From an uncultured Muribaculum sp. (GTDB taxonomy: Bacteria; Bacteroidota; Bacteroidia; Bacteroidales; Muribaculaceae): a stretch of 18,100 bases of DNA. Positions 1 through 8,727 of this stretch are shown piece after piece; the first letter of the stretch is position 1; every line of letters begins with the position of its first letter. The notes under the pieces are model-generated. The model was not told the DNA's origin. It ran no database searches and saw only the letters and a list, made by a program, of their open reading frames with translations. Made by a program: the position numbers and the translations under genes. The stretch covers positions 1 to 18,100 of the forward strand of contig NZ_CAJTYX010000048.1 in assembly GCF_910583865.1 (NCBI RefSeq). The letters are read 5' to 3'.

Positions 1-122
1 AATCGGTCCTATTTTTCAATCGCCCTCTAAAGTTTAGCGGACAGTAATAATTTATTTTCAAAATTTCATCCTCACCACTACCCTTTCGCCCGTTTTTTCC
101 GTCTATCTTCCATAAGAGTAAG

Positions 123-776
123 ATGGATTCCATTAATTACACCGAATTACTGATCGCCGGGCAATTACGACAGGGCAGCGAAGAGGCTTTCCGCTACCTT
201 TATCGCCACCATTACGCCGCCATGTGCATGGTCGCGTGGGACTATGTAGGCTCACGCACCATTGCCGAGTCCATTGTGAGCGACGTGATGTTCCGGTTAT
301 GGGAAAACCATGAAAACATACAGATACACACATCCATAAGGGCTTATCTTATAACCGCCACACGTCATCAGTGCCTCGACTTCCTGAAATCCAAAGTCAA
401 TCGGCGTGAAGTGCTCGTCGGGCACATCAACAACGACGACAACGACCACCATGATATATTTTCAGGACTCACCGCCGACGACTGCCCGCTCGGCCAACTC
501 ATCGAGAAAGAACTTGAGGACAAAATCCAGGATGCCATCGACTCACTCCCTCCCGCCACACGCAACGTGTTTCTGAAAAGCCGCATCGGCGGCAGAAAAT
601 ATGAAGAAATCAGCCGGGAGGATGGCATATCCGTCAACACCGTAAAATACCACATCAAGCAGGCCCTCAAGCTTATAGACAAATATATAAAGCCATATAT
701 CCATCTGTTAATATTTTTTTCGGCTATTTCATACTATATATCCTACCCACTCGGCTCACTTTTATCGTCACTCTAA
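123..776 (+). CDS. ECF-type RNA polymerase sigma factor (Bacteroidetes sigma-70 family)
   Basis: An alternative sigma factor that would direct RNA polymerase to the neighbouring SusC operon when released by its anti-sigma partner. Of 217 residues, about 20-91 form sigma region 2 (the helix containing FRLWEN and the stretch RAYLITATRHQCLDFLKS), and about 138-191 form region 4, with LPPATRNVFLKSR and the helix-turn-helix YEEISREDGISVNTVKYHI. The last 25 residues are hydrophobic (IHLLIFFSAISYYIS), a tail often seen in Bacteroidetes ECF factors that may contact the membrane or the anti-sigma factor (inference). A fecR-type gene begins 17 nt downstream, the usual partner order for ECF/FecR control of SusC/D loci. 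I see no convincing vegetative promoter in the 122 bp upstream. Confidence 0.95.
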   Translation: MDSINYTELLIAGQLRQGSEEAFRYLYRHHYAAMCMVAWDYVGSRTIAESIVSDVMFRLWENHENIQIHTSIRAYLITATRHQCLDFLKSKVNRREVLVGHINNDDNDHHDIFSGLTADDCPLGQLIEKELEDKIQDAIDSLPPATRNVFLKSRIGGRKYEEISREDGISVNTVKYHIKQALKLIDKYIKPYIHLLIFFSAISYYISYPLGSLLSSL

Positions 777-793
777 CAACATAGGCACCACCC

Positions 794-1804
794 ATGGCAC
801 ACTTCAACGACGAGCATATCAATCTATTGATTGTCGATTTCCTCTCCGGGGAGATCGACACCGAAGGCCTCATGGAACTGGAGAAATGGATTGTAGCCGA
901 CATCGACAACCGCGACCATTTCATGCGGATGCGCGAGATATGGCACCTCACTCGCAAGGACACCTCCGCTTCGCTCGGCGGCTTCGACTGCGACGCGGCA
1001 TTCGAGTCGTTCCGCGCACGGTGCGCCGCAAGTCCGGGCAGGACACGCCTCCGGACAGTCAAAACCATTCTCGGCTACGCCGCTGCCGTCGCGATAGGAT
1101 TCGGTGGCGGAGCGCTGTTGCTCAGCCGAGGAACGTCGCTCCCGCAGCAACCTGTCGGCTACACCGAGTTCATCGCTCCCCAAGGCTCGCAGTCGTGTGT
1201 GAATCTACCCGACGGAAGCTATGTGATGCTCAACGGCGGATCTACACTGCGCTATCCGGCAGACTACGGACAAGGGGCGCGCTCGGTAGCCCTCTCCGGC
1301 GAAGGATATTTCAGCGTGGCCCACGACACAGGCGCTCATTTCCTCGTCGACATAGGCGGCGCCACAGTGAAGGTCTACGGCACGACATTCACCATCAGCA
1401 GCTACCCCGAGGATTCGATAGCCACCGTATCGCTCATCTCAGGACATCTCGGAATGAAAAGCCGCACCGACAGCATCGAGCACCATATCACATCCGGCCA
1501 ATCCCTGACGCTCGACCGTGCCGACGGAAGAATCTCCGAGACCGGGTTCACCGACGGCAACACCGACTGGACAAGAGGTGTGCTCAGCTACGAGCGATAT
1601 CCACTATCAAGGCTTGTCAGGTCGCTCGAAAGAAGCTATGGTACCACCATCGTGATCGCCGACCCCGCACTGTCATCACTGAAAGTATCAGGAAAATTCT
1701 TCCGAGAGACACAATCGCTCGACGACATCCTTGAATCCCTCGCAGCTACAGGACGCATGCAGTTCCGACGCACCGCCAACGGCATAACCATATACTCCGA
1801 CTGA
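794..1804 (+). CDS. FecR-family anti-sigma factor
   Basis: An inner-membrane anti-sigma factor predicted to hold the ECF factor encoded just upstream and to receive a signal from the outer-membrane transporter encoded downstream. Residues 1-90 are cytoplasmic with the sigma-binding N-terminal region. One transmembrane segment lies at about 91-113 (ILGYAAAVAIGFGGGALLL). A periplasmic FecR beta domain follows, with EFIAPQGSQSCVNLPDGS, LNGGSTLRYP and VYGTTFTIS. A C-terminal DUF4974/STN-like domain covers about 268-336 (YPLSRLVRSLERSYGT to the end). The 336-residue length is normal for Bacteroidetes FecR proteins. The gene lies 17 nt after the sigma factor and 77 nt before the SusC gene, the classic transduction arrangement. 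Confidence 0.95.
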   Translation: MAHFNDEHINLLIVDFLSGEIDTEGLMELEKWIVADIDNRDHFMRMREIWHLTRKDTSASLGGFDCDAAFESFRARCAASPGRTRLRTVKTILGYAAAVAIGFGGGALLLSRGTSLPQQPVGYTEFIAPQGSQSCVNLPDGSYVMLNGGSTLRYPADYGQGARSVALSGEGYFSVAHDTGAHFLVDIGGATVKVYGTTFTISSYPEDSIATVSLISGHLGMKSRTDSIEHHITSGQSLTLDRADGRISETGFTDGNTDWTRGVLSYERYPLSRLVRSLERSYGTTIVIADPALSSLKVSGKFFRETQSLDDILESLAATGRMQFRRTANGITIYSD

Positions 1805-1814
1805 TACCTACCAC

Positions 1815-1832
1815 GCCGCAACCGGCTTTTTT
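1815..1832 (+). terminator. Possible weak terminator between fecR-type gene and susC-type gene
   Basis: GCCG-CAAC-CGGC makes a four-base-pair GC stem with a four-base loop, followed directly by six T residues at 1827-1832. The stem is short, so termination would be partial at best. Its position, 10 nt after the fecR stop, would separate regulator transcription from the SusC operon. The AT-rich 50 bp that follow may contain the ECF-dependent promoter, but I cannot identify one. Confidence 0.35.
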
Positions 1833-1881
1833 ATACCTCATTTATTTTTCAATTCAAATCTAAACCAATCAAATAAACCTT

Positions 1882-4800
1882 ATGGAAATCAAAAGGATTT
1901 TGCTATCCGTAATCATGGCCCAGGGATGTGCGGCGATGTTGACGGCCCAGTCTCTGAGCCTCAACCTCCATGACACCACCTTGAAGCAAGCCATGACCGA
2001 GATCGAGCGGCAGACCGGATATACGTTCGTATATGCCGATGCCGACCTCGACACCACCCACAAAGTCAGTGTAAAAGCCGACAACCTCCAGAATGCGGTA
2101 GCCATGCTGCTTAAAGGACAGAACGCCGATTACTCCATCAACGGCAAGAACATAGTCATCAAAGCAGCAGGCTCAGCCCCTAAAGCGTCGAAGTCAGGGA
2201 AAGTCACCGTAAAAGGTGTGGTCCTCGACAACTTCGGCGATCCTGCCATCGGAGCTACCGTGATGGTGAAAGGGACTTCCAACGGCTGCTCGACCGACCT
2301 CGACGGAAACTACAACCTGACGGACGTACCCGCCGATGCCACCATCGTGTTTTCAATGATCGGATGCATGCCACGGGAAATTGCGGCAAACGATGCCGCC
2401 GCGCTCGCATCGGTAGAGATGAAAGAGAATGCCGAAGTGCTTGAGGAGGTCGTGGTCGTGGGCTACGGCGTACAGAAGAAGCGCGACGTCTCCACTGCCA
2501 TATCGCAGATAAAGTCAGGCGACATCGCCAACCTCCCCTCAAGCGACTTCCGCCAGTCTATGGCGGGAAAGATGCCCGGTGTCCAGGTGATGCAGACATC
2601 CGGCGACCCCGAAGGCAACAACGTGATGGTGCGCGTGCGAGGTATCAGCTCGGCCACTGCCGGCAATGACCCCCTCTACATCGTCGATGGTGTGCCTATG
2701 GAAAACGGCCTCAGCAACATCAACCCCAATGACATCGAGAGCCTCGAAGTGCTCAAAGATGCTTCGGCTGCCGCGATATACGGCTCACGTGGATCCAACG
2801 GTGTAATAATAATCACCACCAAGAAAGGCACATCCGAACATGCCAAGGTCACCTACGACGGATGGCTCTCATGGGACAAGGTGTCTAAGAAAATCGACAT
2901 GATGAACGCCTACGAATATGCCGCATTCTCGGCCGAGGCCCACACCAACGCCTACCTTGACCTCCATCCCGGGGGCATCGATCCCAACGGCTCGCGTCCC
3001 GAATCGTTCTCCAACTACCCGCTCGAGTTCGAGCCTTACCTACAAGGGATGCGCGGACTTGTCGACACCGACTGGCAGGACGCTATTTTCCGCACCGGAT
3101 TCTCCATGAACCATAACATAGGCGTAAGCGGGAAGTCCGGTGACACAAACTATTTCATATCCGCCAACTACCTCAACAAGGAAGGTGTGATCATCAACTC
3201 CGACTTCAAGAAATACTCGTTCCGACTCAACGTCGACGGGAAATATCAGCGTCTGAGCTATGGCGCCAACATGTCACCCTCATATTCCGAGAGCAACAAG
3301 GTCAACGCATCCGGATCCTACGGAAGCGGAGGCGTGGTACAGTCGGCGCTCGCTTCATGCCCGATATGGCCAGTATATAATTCCGACGGTTCATTCAACT
3401 GGCAGGGAAACGGCTATTGGCGTCAAGGCAACGACTACCAGCACAACGAAATCCTCAACCCCGTAGCCCTCGCGACACTTGTGAAGGACAAAATCACACG
3501 ATTCAACTTCACCGGACGCGGATTCCTAGCATTCGACTTCGGCCGCGGATTCAAGTTCCAGACATCATTCGGAGGCAACTACTACGGAGCCAACGAGGAA
3601 ACCTACCGCCCCTCCACCCTGCCCCTCCTCGGAAAAGCATACTACGACCAAGCATCCAACCCTGTGGCTGAGGTCTCAAACGGCAGCTACTACAACTGGC
3701 TCTTCGAGAACCAGCTCACATGGTACCGCGACTTCGGACGCCATAGCGTCAATGCCGTACTTGTCCAGTCGGCACAGAAAGAGACATACAAAGGCGTATG
3801 GGTCAAGGCCACAGACTACCCCAACGACTATATCCAGACCATCACGGGAGGCACCGTCGCCGACGGCACCTCCAAGACCACACAATGGTCGCTCGCCTCA
3901 TATCTCGCCCGAGTGCAGTACTCCTACGACGGCATCTACATGCTCTCCGCTGCAATCCGCGCCGACGGCTCATCGCGCTTCGGAAAGAACAACCGGTGGG
4001 GCTACTTCCCGTCGGCTTCGGCCGCATGGCGATTCACCGGCGAGGAGTGGTGGCGCAACATCTCATCGATGCGCTGGCTCGATGACGGAAAGCTCCGCGT
4101 AAGCTATGGCGAGACTGGTAACTTCAACATTGGAAACTACGAGCATCTGTCCACTATGGGAATCGAGGACTACATCCTCGGCACCGGTAGCGGATCGCTC
4201 GTAAGCGGATACAAGCCCACATCTGTCGACAACCCCGACCTCACATGGGAAAAGACCAAGATGGTCAACGTCGGAATCGACCTTCTCGCCCTCAACGGAT
4301 TGATAAAGTTTACAGGCGAATACTACAACGCCGATACCCACGACATGCTTCAGAACGTGCTCGTACCACGCCCCACCGGCTACGGTTCGACACTAATGAA
4401 CATCGGAAAAGTCAACAACCACGGCTTCGAGGTGACGCTCGGCTCAAGCCACTCGTTCGCCAACGGCATCACCTACAACTTCAATGCCACATGGGCGAAA
4501 AACTGGAATGAAGTCAAAGAACTCGGCCAGAATAACGCGCCAATCATCAAATCAGGTTCGGTAGAGCACGCATACTACATCACCCAGGTCGGAAAACCTA
4601 TCGGCAGTTACTACCTGCTCGTTCAGGACGGTATATTCAAAAACGAGGAGGAACTACGCGCATATCCCCACTTCGAGAACGCACGTCCCGGCGACTTCCG
4701 CTTCGTCGATGTCAACGGCGACGGTGTCCTCGACGTAAACACCGACCGTGCCGTAGTGGGCAACTACATGCCCGACTTCACCTACGGGTTCAACGGCCAG

Positions 4801-5280
4801 CTGCAATGGAAAGGCATCGACCTGTCATTCGCGTTCCAGGGTGTCTACGGCAACGAAATCCTCAACCTCAACCGACGATACCTCGACAACATGGAGGGAA
4901 ACACCAACGGCACGAAAGCATCGCTCAACCGATGGCACTCCGCATCGAACCCCGGCGATGGACAGACCAACCGTGCAAACCGCAAACAGACCGGCTACAA
5001 CGCACGTACCTCCACGTGGCACGTCGAGGACGGCTCATACCTGCGACTGCAAAACCTCACCGTGGGCTACACCCTCCCTGCCGCATGGACAAAGAAGCTG
5101 CATATCGAGAAATGCCGCATCTACTTCTCCGGCAACAACCTCCATACATGGACAAACTATTCGGGCTATAACCCCGAGGTAAGTCTACGCAGCTCAAACG
5201 CCCTCACTCCTGGTGAGGACTACGGAACATACCCCCTGGCCCGCACTTTCATGGTCGGCCTGAACATCACCACATTCTAA
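1882..5280 (+). CDS. SusC/RagA-family TonB-dependent outer-membrane transporter with STN signalling domain
   Basis: A large outer-membrane transporter that, with the SusD-like lid encoded next, imports a ligand using TonB energy. A signal peptide ends near residue 23 (MLTAQ). An STN domain at about 24-91 (LNLHDTTLKQAMTEIERQTG) is the part known to contact FecR proteins. A carboxypeptidase-regulatory-like domain lies at about 108-186 (GVVLDNFGDPAIGATVMVKG). The TonB-box/plug starts near 187 (EEVVVVGYGVQKKRDVSTA), with the typical NPNDIESLEVLKDASAAAIY and GSRGSNGVIIITTKKG. The rest is a beta barrel ending in the terminal Phe expected of outer-membrane proteins. Its length of 1132 residues is at the long end because of the STN domain. 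The STN makes it a probable sensor as well as a transporter. The ligand cannot be read from the sequence; the downstream genes suggest an organophosphate. Confidence 0.97.
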   Translation: MEIKRILLSVIMAQGCAAMLTAQSLSLNLHDTTLKQAMTEIERQTGYTFVYADADLDTTHKVSVKADNLQNAVAMLLKGQNADYSINGKNIVIKAAGSAPKASKSGKVTVKGVVLDNFGDPAIGATVMVKGTSNGCSTDLDGNYNLTDVPADATIVFSMIGCMPREIAANDAAALASVEMKENAEVLEEVVVVGYGVQKKRDVSTAISQIKSGDIANLPSSDFRQSMAGKMPGVQVMQTSGDPEGNNVMVRVRGISSATAGNDPLYIVDGVPMENGLSNINPNDIESLEVLKDASAAAIYGSRGSNGVIIITTKKGTSEHAKVTYDGWLSWDKVSKKIDMMNAYEYAAFSAEAHTNAYLDLHPGGIDPNGSRPESFSNYPLEFEPYLQGMRGLVDTDWQDAIFRTGFSMNHNIGVSGKSGDTNYFISANYLNKEGVIINSDFKKYSFRLNVDGKYQRLSYGANMSPSYSESNKVNASGSYGSGGVVQSALASCPIWPVYNSDGSFNWQGNGYWRQGNDYQHNEILNPVALATLVKDKITRFNFTGRGFLAFDFGRGFKFQTSFGGNYYGANEETYRPSTLPLLGKAYYDQASNPVAEVSNGSYYNWLFENQLTWYRDFGRHSVNAVLVQSAQKETYKGVWVKATDYPNDYIQTITGGTVADGTSKTTQWSLASYLARVQYSYDGIYMLSAAIRADGSSRFGKNNRWGYFPSASAAWRFTGEEWWRNISSMRWLDDGKLRVSYGETGNFNIGNYEHLSTMGIEDYILGTGSGSLVSGYKPTSVDNPDLTWEKTKMVNVGIDLLALNGLIKFTGEYYNADTHDMLQNVLVPRPTGYGSTLMNIGKVNNHGFEVTLGSSHSFANGITYNFNATWAKNWNEVKELGQNNAPIIKSGSVEHAYYITQVGKPIGSYYLLVQDGIFKNEEELRAYPHFENARPGDFRFVDVNGDGVLDVNTDRAVVGNYMPDFTYGFNGQLQWKGIDLSFAFQGVYGNEILNLNRRYLDNMEGNTNGTKASLNRWHSASNPGDGQTNRANRKQTGYNARTSTWHVEDGSYLRLQNLTVGYTLPAAWTKKLHIEKCRIYFSGNNLHTWTNYSGYNPEVSLRSSNALTPGEDYGTYPLARTFMVGLNITTF

Positions 5281-5307
5281 ACACTTGTTCTAAACCGGTA
5301 AAAAACT

Positions 5308-6720
5308 ATGTTCAAATATATAAAGACCGCATTGCCGTTCATTGCAGGCGCAATCCTGATGTCTGCGGCGACATCATGCAGCGACAGCTTCTTCGACCTG
5401 CAGCCTGACGACGAAGTGACAGGCGACAAAGTGTACAAAACCGAAAACGACTTCGAGCTGGCCGTCAACGCCTGCTACTCCAAGTTGCAGACACAGATGG
5501 ACTTCTACATCGAGATGTGCGAGTACCGCAGCGACAACCTGTCCCTCAACGCACCCACGGCAGGCACCCAGGACCGCTACGACATCGACACGTTCAAGGA
5601 GACATCGGCCAACAGCATCATCGACAAACTTTGGGAAAACTTCTACAACGGCATATACCGTTGCAACAAGATTCTCGACAAGATTGACGGGGCTGAGTTC
5701 GACAACGTAAAGAAGATGCAGTTCAAAGGTGAGGCTATGTTCGTACGAGCCCTCACGTTCTTCAACATGTACCGCGCTTGGGGCACAGTCCCCGTTCCGC
5801 GCCGGGTGCTCACTGTTGCCGAGTCCCTTAAACTCGGACGTGCCTCGACCGACGAGATGTACGCCTACCTCGCAGGTGACCTCGAACAGATTATCAACGA
5901 GAACATGCTCCCCGACTCCTATAGCGGAAAGGATGTGGGCCGCGCGACAAGCGGGGCCGCGAAAGCGCTCCTCGCCAAGGTGTACCTTACATTCAGGCAG
6001 CCTCAGAAAGCCGCCGACCTGCTCCGCGGCATGATTGGCACCTATGAGCTCCTCGACAACATCGCCGACGTGTTCGATGTCGACAACAAGATGAACTGCG
6101 AAGTAATATTCGCCGTGCGCTACAACAAGACTGTCCCCGGCGAAGGCCACGGAGCCTGGTACTCCATCACCAACGCTACCGACGACAACAACCGCACCGA
6201 AACACTAAAGCATCTGTATGACAACACTTCCGATGCCCGCGCCGGCCTTCTGGAATATGTGAAGGTGCCCGGGGTGAACGTCCATCTCATGCGCAAATTC
6301 TATGACACGCGCGACGCCTCCACCATGCAGTACGGTCCCGACAACATCCTCATCCGATACGCCGACATACTGCTGATGTATGCCGAGGCACTCAACGAAG
6401 TGGCGTTCGTAAACGACCGTAATTCCGAGGCGCTCAAAGCCCTCAACAGCGTGCACACACGTGCCGGACTGCCGGTAATCGATATTGCCGACATACCCTC
6501 GCAGGACGAGTTCCGCAAGGCGGTGATGCTCGAACGCCAGAAGGAGTTCCCCTACGAGGGACACCGATGGTTCGACAGCGTGCGCCTCGGAGGCGCCAAG
6601 GATGCCGCGGCCGCCGAGGGCAAGCACATCCAGGATTATCAGATGCTTTACCCCATCCCATCCTCGGAAATAGAGCGCATCAACGATCAGTCGCTCCTAT
6701 GGCAGAATCCCGGCTATTGA
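5308..6720 (+). CDS. SusD/RagB-family nutrient-binding outer-membrane lipoprotein
   Basis: The surface lipoprotein that forms the hinged lid on the SusC barrel and captures substrate. A lipoprotein signal peptide ends at Cys24 (LMSAATSC), followed by SDSFFDLQPDDEV. Family features include AVNACYSKLQTQMDFYIEM, the repeat-like helices around FKGEAMFVRALTFFNMYRAWG (TPR-type fold) and the C-terminal block ADILLMYAEALNEVA, RAGLP and LERQKEFPYEGHRWFDSVRL. The protein ends in the usual NPGY. At 470 residues it is slightly short for the family. The gene starts 27 nt after the SusC stop, so the two are co-transcribed. Confidence 0.96.
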   Translation: MFKYIKTALPFIAGAILMSAATSCSDSFFDLQPDDEVTGDKVYKTENDFELAVNACYSKLQTQMDFYIEMCEYRSDNLSLNAPTAGTQDRYDIDTFKETSANSIIDKLWENFYNGIYRCNKILDKIDGAEFDNVKKMQFKGEAMFVRALTFFNMYRAWGTVPVPRRVLTVAESLKLGRASTDEMYAYLAGDLEQIINENMLPDSYSGKDVGRATSGAAKALLAKVYLTFRQPQKAADLLRGMIGTYELLDNIADVFDVDNKMNCEVIFAVRYNKTVPGEGHGAWYSITNATDDNNRTETLKHLYDNTSDARAGLLEYVKVPGVNVHLMRKFYDTRDASTMQYGPDNILIRYADILLMYAEALNEVAFVNDRNSEALKALNSVHTRAGLPVIDIADIPSQDEFRKAVMLERQKEFPYEGHRWFDSVRLGGAKDAAAAEGKHIQDYQMLYPIPSSEIERINDQSLLWQNPGY

Positions 6721-6735
6721 CAACCAATTCCTTAA

Positions 6736-8712
6736 ATGATTAAGACGTTTTTCAACATGAAACTCAAGATAGCAGGCATTGGCCTGATGGTCGCTGCGGC
6801 ACTGGCTTTCACCGCATGCGAGGATGAAACAAACTATTCGGCATCGTTCGACCGCTTCGAACTTGACGAAGTGACCGCCACTCCCGGCGACGAGAGCGTG
6901 ACCCTTCTGTGGACACCTCAGGAAGGGAAACCCTCACCTGTGTCATACTACATCACATGGAGTGCGTCAGGAGCCTCTGACAGCGCCGGCGAGACGGAGG
7001 TCGACGGCAACACCACTTCAGCCACTATTCAGGGGCTTACCAACGACTTGATGTATAATTTCGCCGTACAGAGCCGCTACCCCTCGGGGCTCGCACGCAG
7101 GATTACGACATCGGCCACCCCAAAGACCACACGCATACCGGTGTCGGGCTTCAAGGCTATGGCCGGCGACAAGAGGGCGTTCCTTTCCTGGACCGCCCCG
7201 GAGACCGGGCTCTCCCACTCATATGAAATCGAAGTGTCATCAACCGATGCCGTATCGAAAACCCTTACCGCCGCACAAGGTGCGGAAAGCATGCTCATCA
7301 ACGACCTCGTAAACGACACGGAATATGAATTCGCCATCACCGTCATCTACTCCCACGGCAAATCGGAGACACTTCGCTCGTCGGCCACCCCGGGACAGAT
7401 CAGCCCTATTGCAGTGTCGCCCGAGAATCCGCACCCGTATGAACTATGCAAGCTCGAATACAATCCCGCCTACTTCGTGGCAGGGACAATCGCATCGGTG
7501 GAATGGAGTGTCGACGGCAAGGCAATCTCTACCGCAGAGACAGCAACCCATCTGTTCGCCACCCCCGGAAGTAACATCGTGACCATCACGGTGACATATA
7601 CCGACGGAAGCAGCGAAACAGGCTCGATAACCGTCGATGTCCAGGAATTCGCATGGTCGGAGATGGCCGGAGCGGGCTATCAGAAAGCATCCAACTTCGC
7701 CTTCTCTCCCGACGGCCAGACCCTCTACAGCATATCCCAGTCGACCAAGACACTCCTGGCCATAAACGCCATAACCGGCGAAATCAGATGGCAGCAGACG
7801 CTCGCGGCAGCCACCTACGGCGCGGGCATCGCGGTAGGGCCTGACGGAAAGGTGTACCTCGGCACAGAGGATGGCGCCGGTACGCTCTATGCCTTCACCC
7901 CCAACGGCACTGTAAAATGGCAGGCTTCCATGGGGAAGGCCGTTAAGGCCGCTCCGGCAGTCACTTCCGACGGTGTCGTATACGCCTTGTGCGACGGGGC
8001 GAAACTTATCGCATATGACGCCGCCGACGGCGCCCATAAATGGACCGCCGACCTCTCCGGCAATGCAGGCGGCGTAGCCGTCGATGCCGCAGGCAACATA
8101 TATGCAGGCACCTCGTCAGGCATATGGGCATACTCTCCCGCAGGCACACGCCTCTGGCAGTCGGCGGACGCCCATAAGGTCACCGAACGTGGAGGCTCGC
8201 TCGCCATCGACTCCTCTCGCGGGGTGATATTCGCCACACTCAAAGGAAAAGGTGGAGTCGCCGCCGTCGACATGGCCTCAGGCGCTACCAAGTGGACTTA
8301 TGCCTCGGAGTACAACGACTGCTACCATCCCGTGGTAGACGCACAGGGAACAGTGTATTTCAACGAGAAGAACGGCGCCCTGTATGCAGTGACCTACGCA
8401 GGCACACTGAAATGGAAATATTCAGCCGGACTCGGCTACACCTACTCCGGCTTCGCCATTGGTGCCGACTCGCATGCCTACATCACACAGTACGCATCGC
8501 CATTCGCTGTCCTCGACATAGCCCCCGACGGATCCGCTACGGTGCTCACAAACATCGCCCAGACGATGTCACCCGTATGCATCGGCCCTGACGCACGTCT
8601 CTACTACGGACTAAACGGTTCGATAGCCACATTCAACATCGGGATCCTCCCTGCCACGGAGGGATGGCCCTGCCGGGGAGGCAACATACACGGAACCAAC
8701 TCACTGAAATAA
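6736..8712 (+). CDS. Surface lipoprotein with FN3, PKD-like and PQQ-like beta-propeller domains
   Basis: A probable surface-exposed binding or scaffold lipoprotein, in the operon slot where SusE/SusF-type proteins usually sit. The signal peptide ends at Cys28 (ALAFTAC), followed by acidic EDE, which resembles the Bacteroidetes lipoprotein export signal. Two fibronectin type III-like domains lie at about 37-124 and 125-216 (both ending SATP), then a PKD/Ig-like domain at about 218-302 (VEWSVDGKAIS, VTITVTYTDGSSETGSITV). A seven- or eight-bladed PQQ-type propeller at about 305-658 has repeated WQ and KW strands and blocks such as AVGPDGKVYLGTEDG and AVDAAGNIYAGTSSG. The true start could be the ATG at 6757, giving a tidier signal peptide; the first ATG leaves a 15-nt gap from the SusD gene. 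No catalytic residues are evident, so ligand binding is inferred. Confidence 0.85.
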   Translation: MIKTFFNMKLKIAGIGLMVAAALAFTACEDETNYSASFDRFELDEVTATPGDESVTLLWTPQEGKPSPVSYYITWSASGASDSAGETEVDGNTTSATIQGLTNDLMYNFAVQSRYPSGLARRITTSATPKTTRIPVSGFKAMAGDKRAFLSWTAPETGLSHSYEIEVSSTDAVSKTLTAAQGAESMLINDLVNDTEYEFAITVIYSHGKSETLRSSATPGQISPIAVSPENPHPYELCKLEYNPAYFVAGTIASVEWSVDGKAISTAETATHLFATPGSNIVTITVTYTDGSSETGSITVDVQEFAWSEMAGAGYQKASNFAFSPDGQTLYSISQSTKTLLAINAITGEIRWQQTLAAATYGAGIAVGPDGKVYLGTEDGAGTLYAFTPNGTVKWQASMGKAVKAAPAVTSDGVVYALCDGAKLIAYDAADGAHKWTADLSGNAGGVAVDAAGNIYAGTSSGIWAYSPAGTRLWQSADAHKVTERGGSLAIDSSRGVIFATLKGKGGVAAVDMASGATKWTYASEYNDCYHPVVDAQGTVYFNEKNGALYAVTYAGTLKWKYSAGLGYTYSGFAIGADSHAYITQYASPFAVLDIAPDGSATVLTNIAQTMSPVCIGPDARLYYGLNGSIATFNIGILPATEGWPCRGGNIHGTNSLK

Positions 8713-8727
8713 TAAAATCAATCGAAG

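Noticed and set aside
80..111. Vegetative promoter before the ECF sigma gene
   Set aside because: TATCTTCC at 104-111 matches only part of the TAnnTTTG consensus and no TTG lies at the right distance.
886..1734. 282-codon open frame in another phase of the fecR-type gene
   Set aside because: Its Arg/His-rich translation is typical of an out-of-frame reading; the FecR frame has clear domains.
5374..6150. 258-codon open frame antisense to the SusD gene
   Set aside because: It is a mirror of high-GC codons of a certain gene; the translation is Val/His/Glu-rich with no domain or start context.
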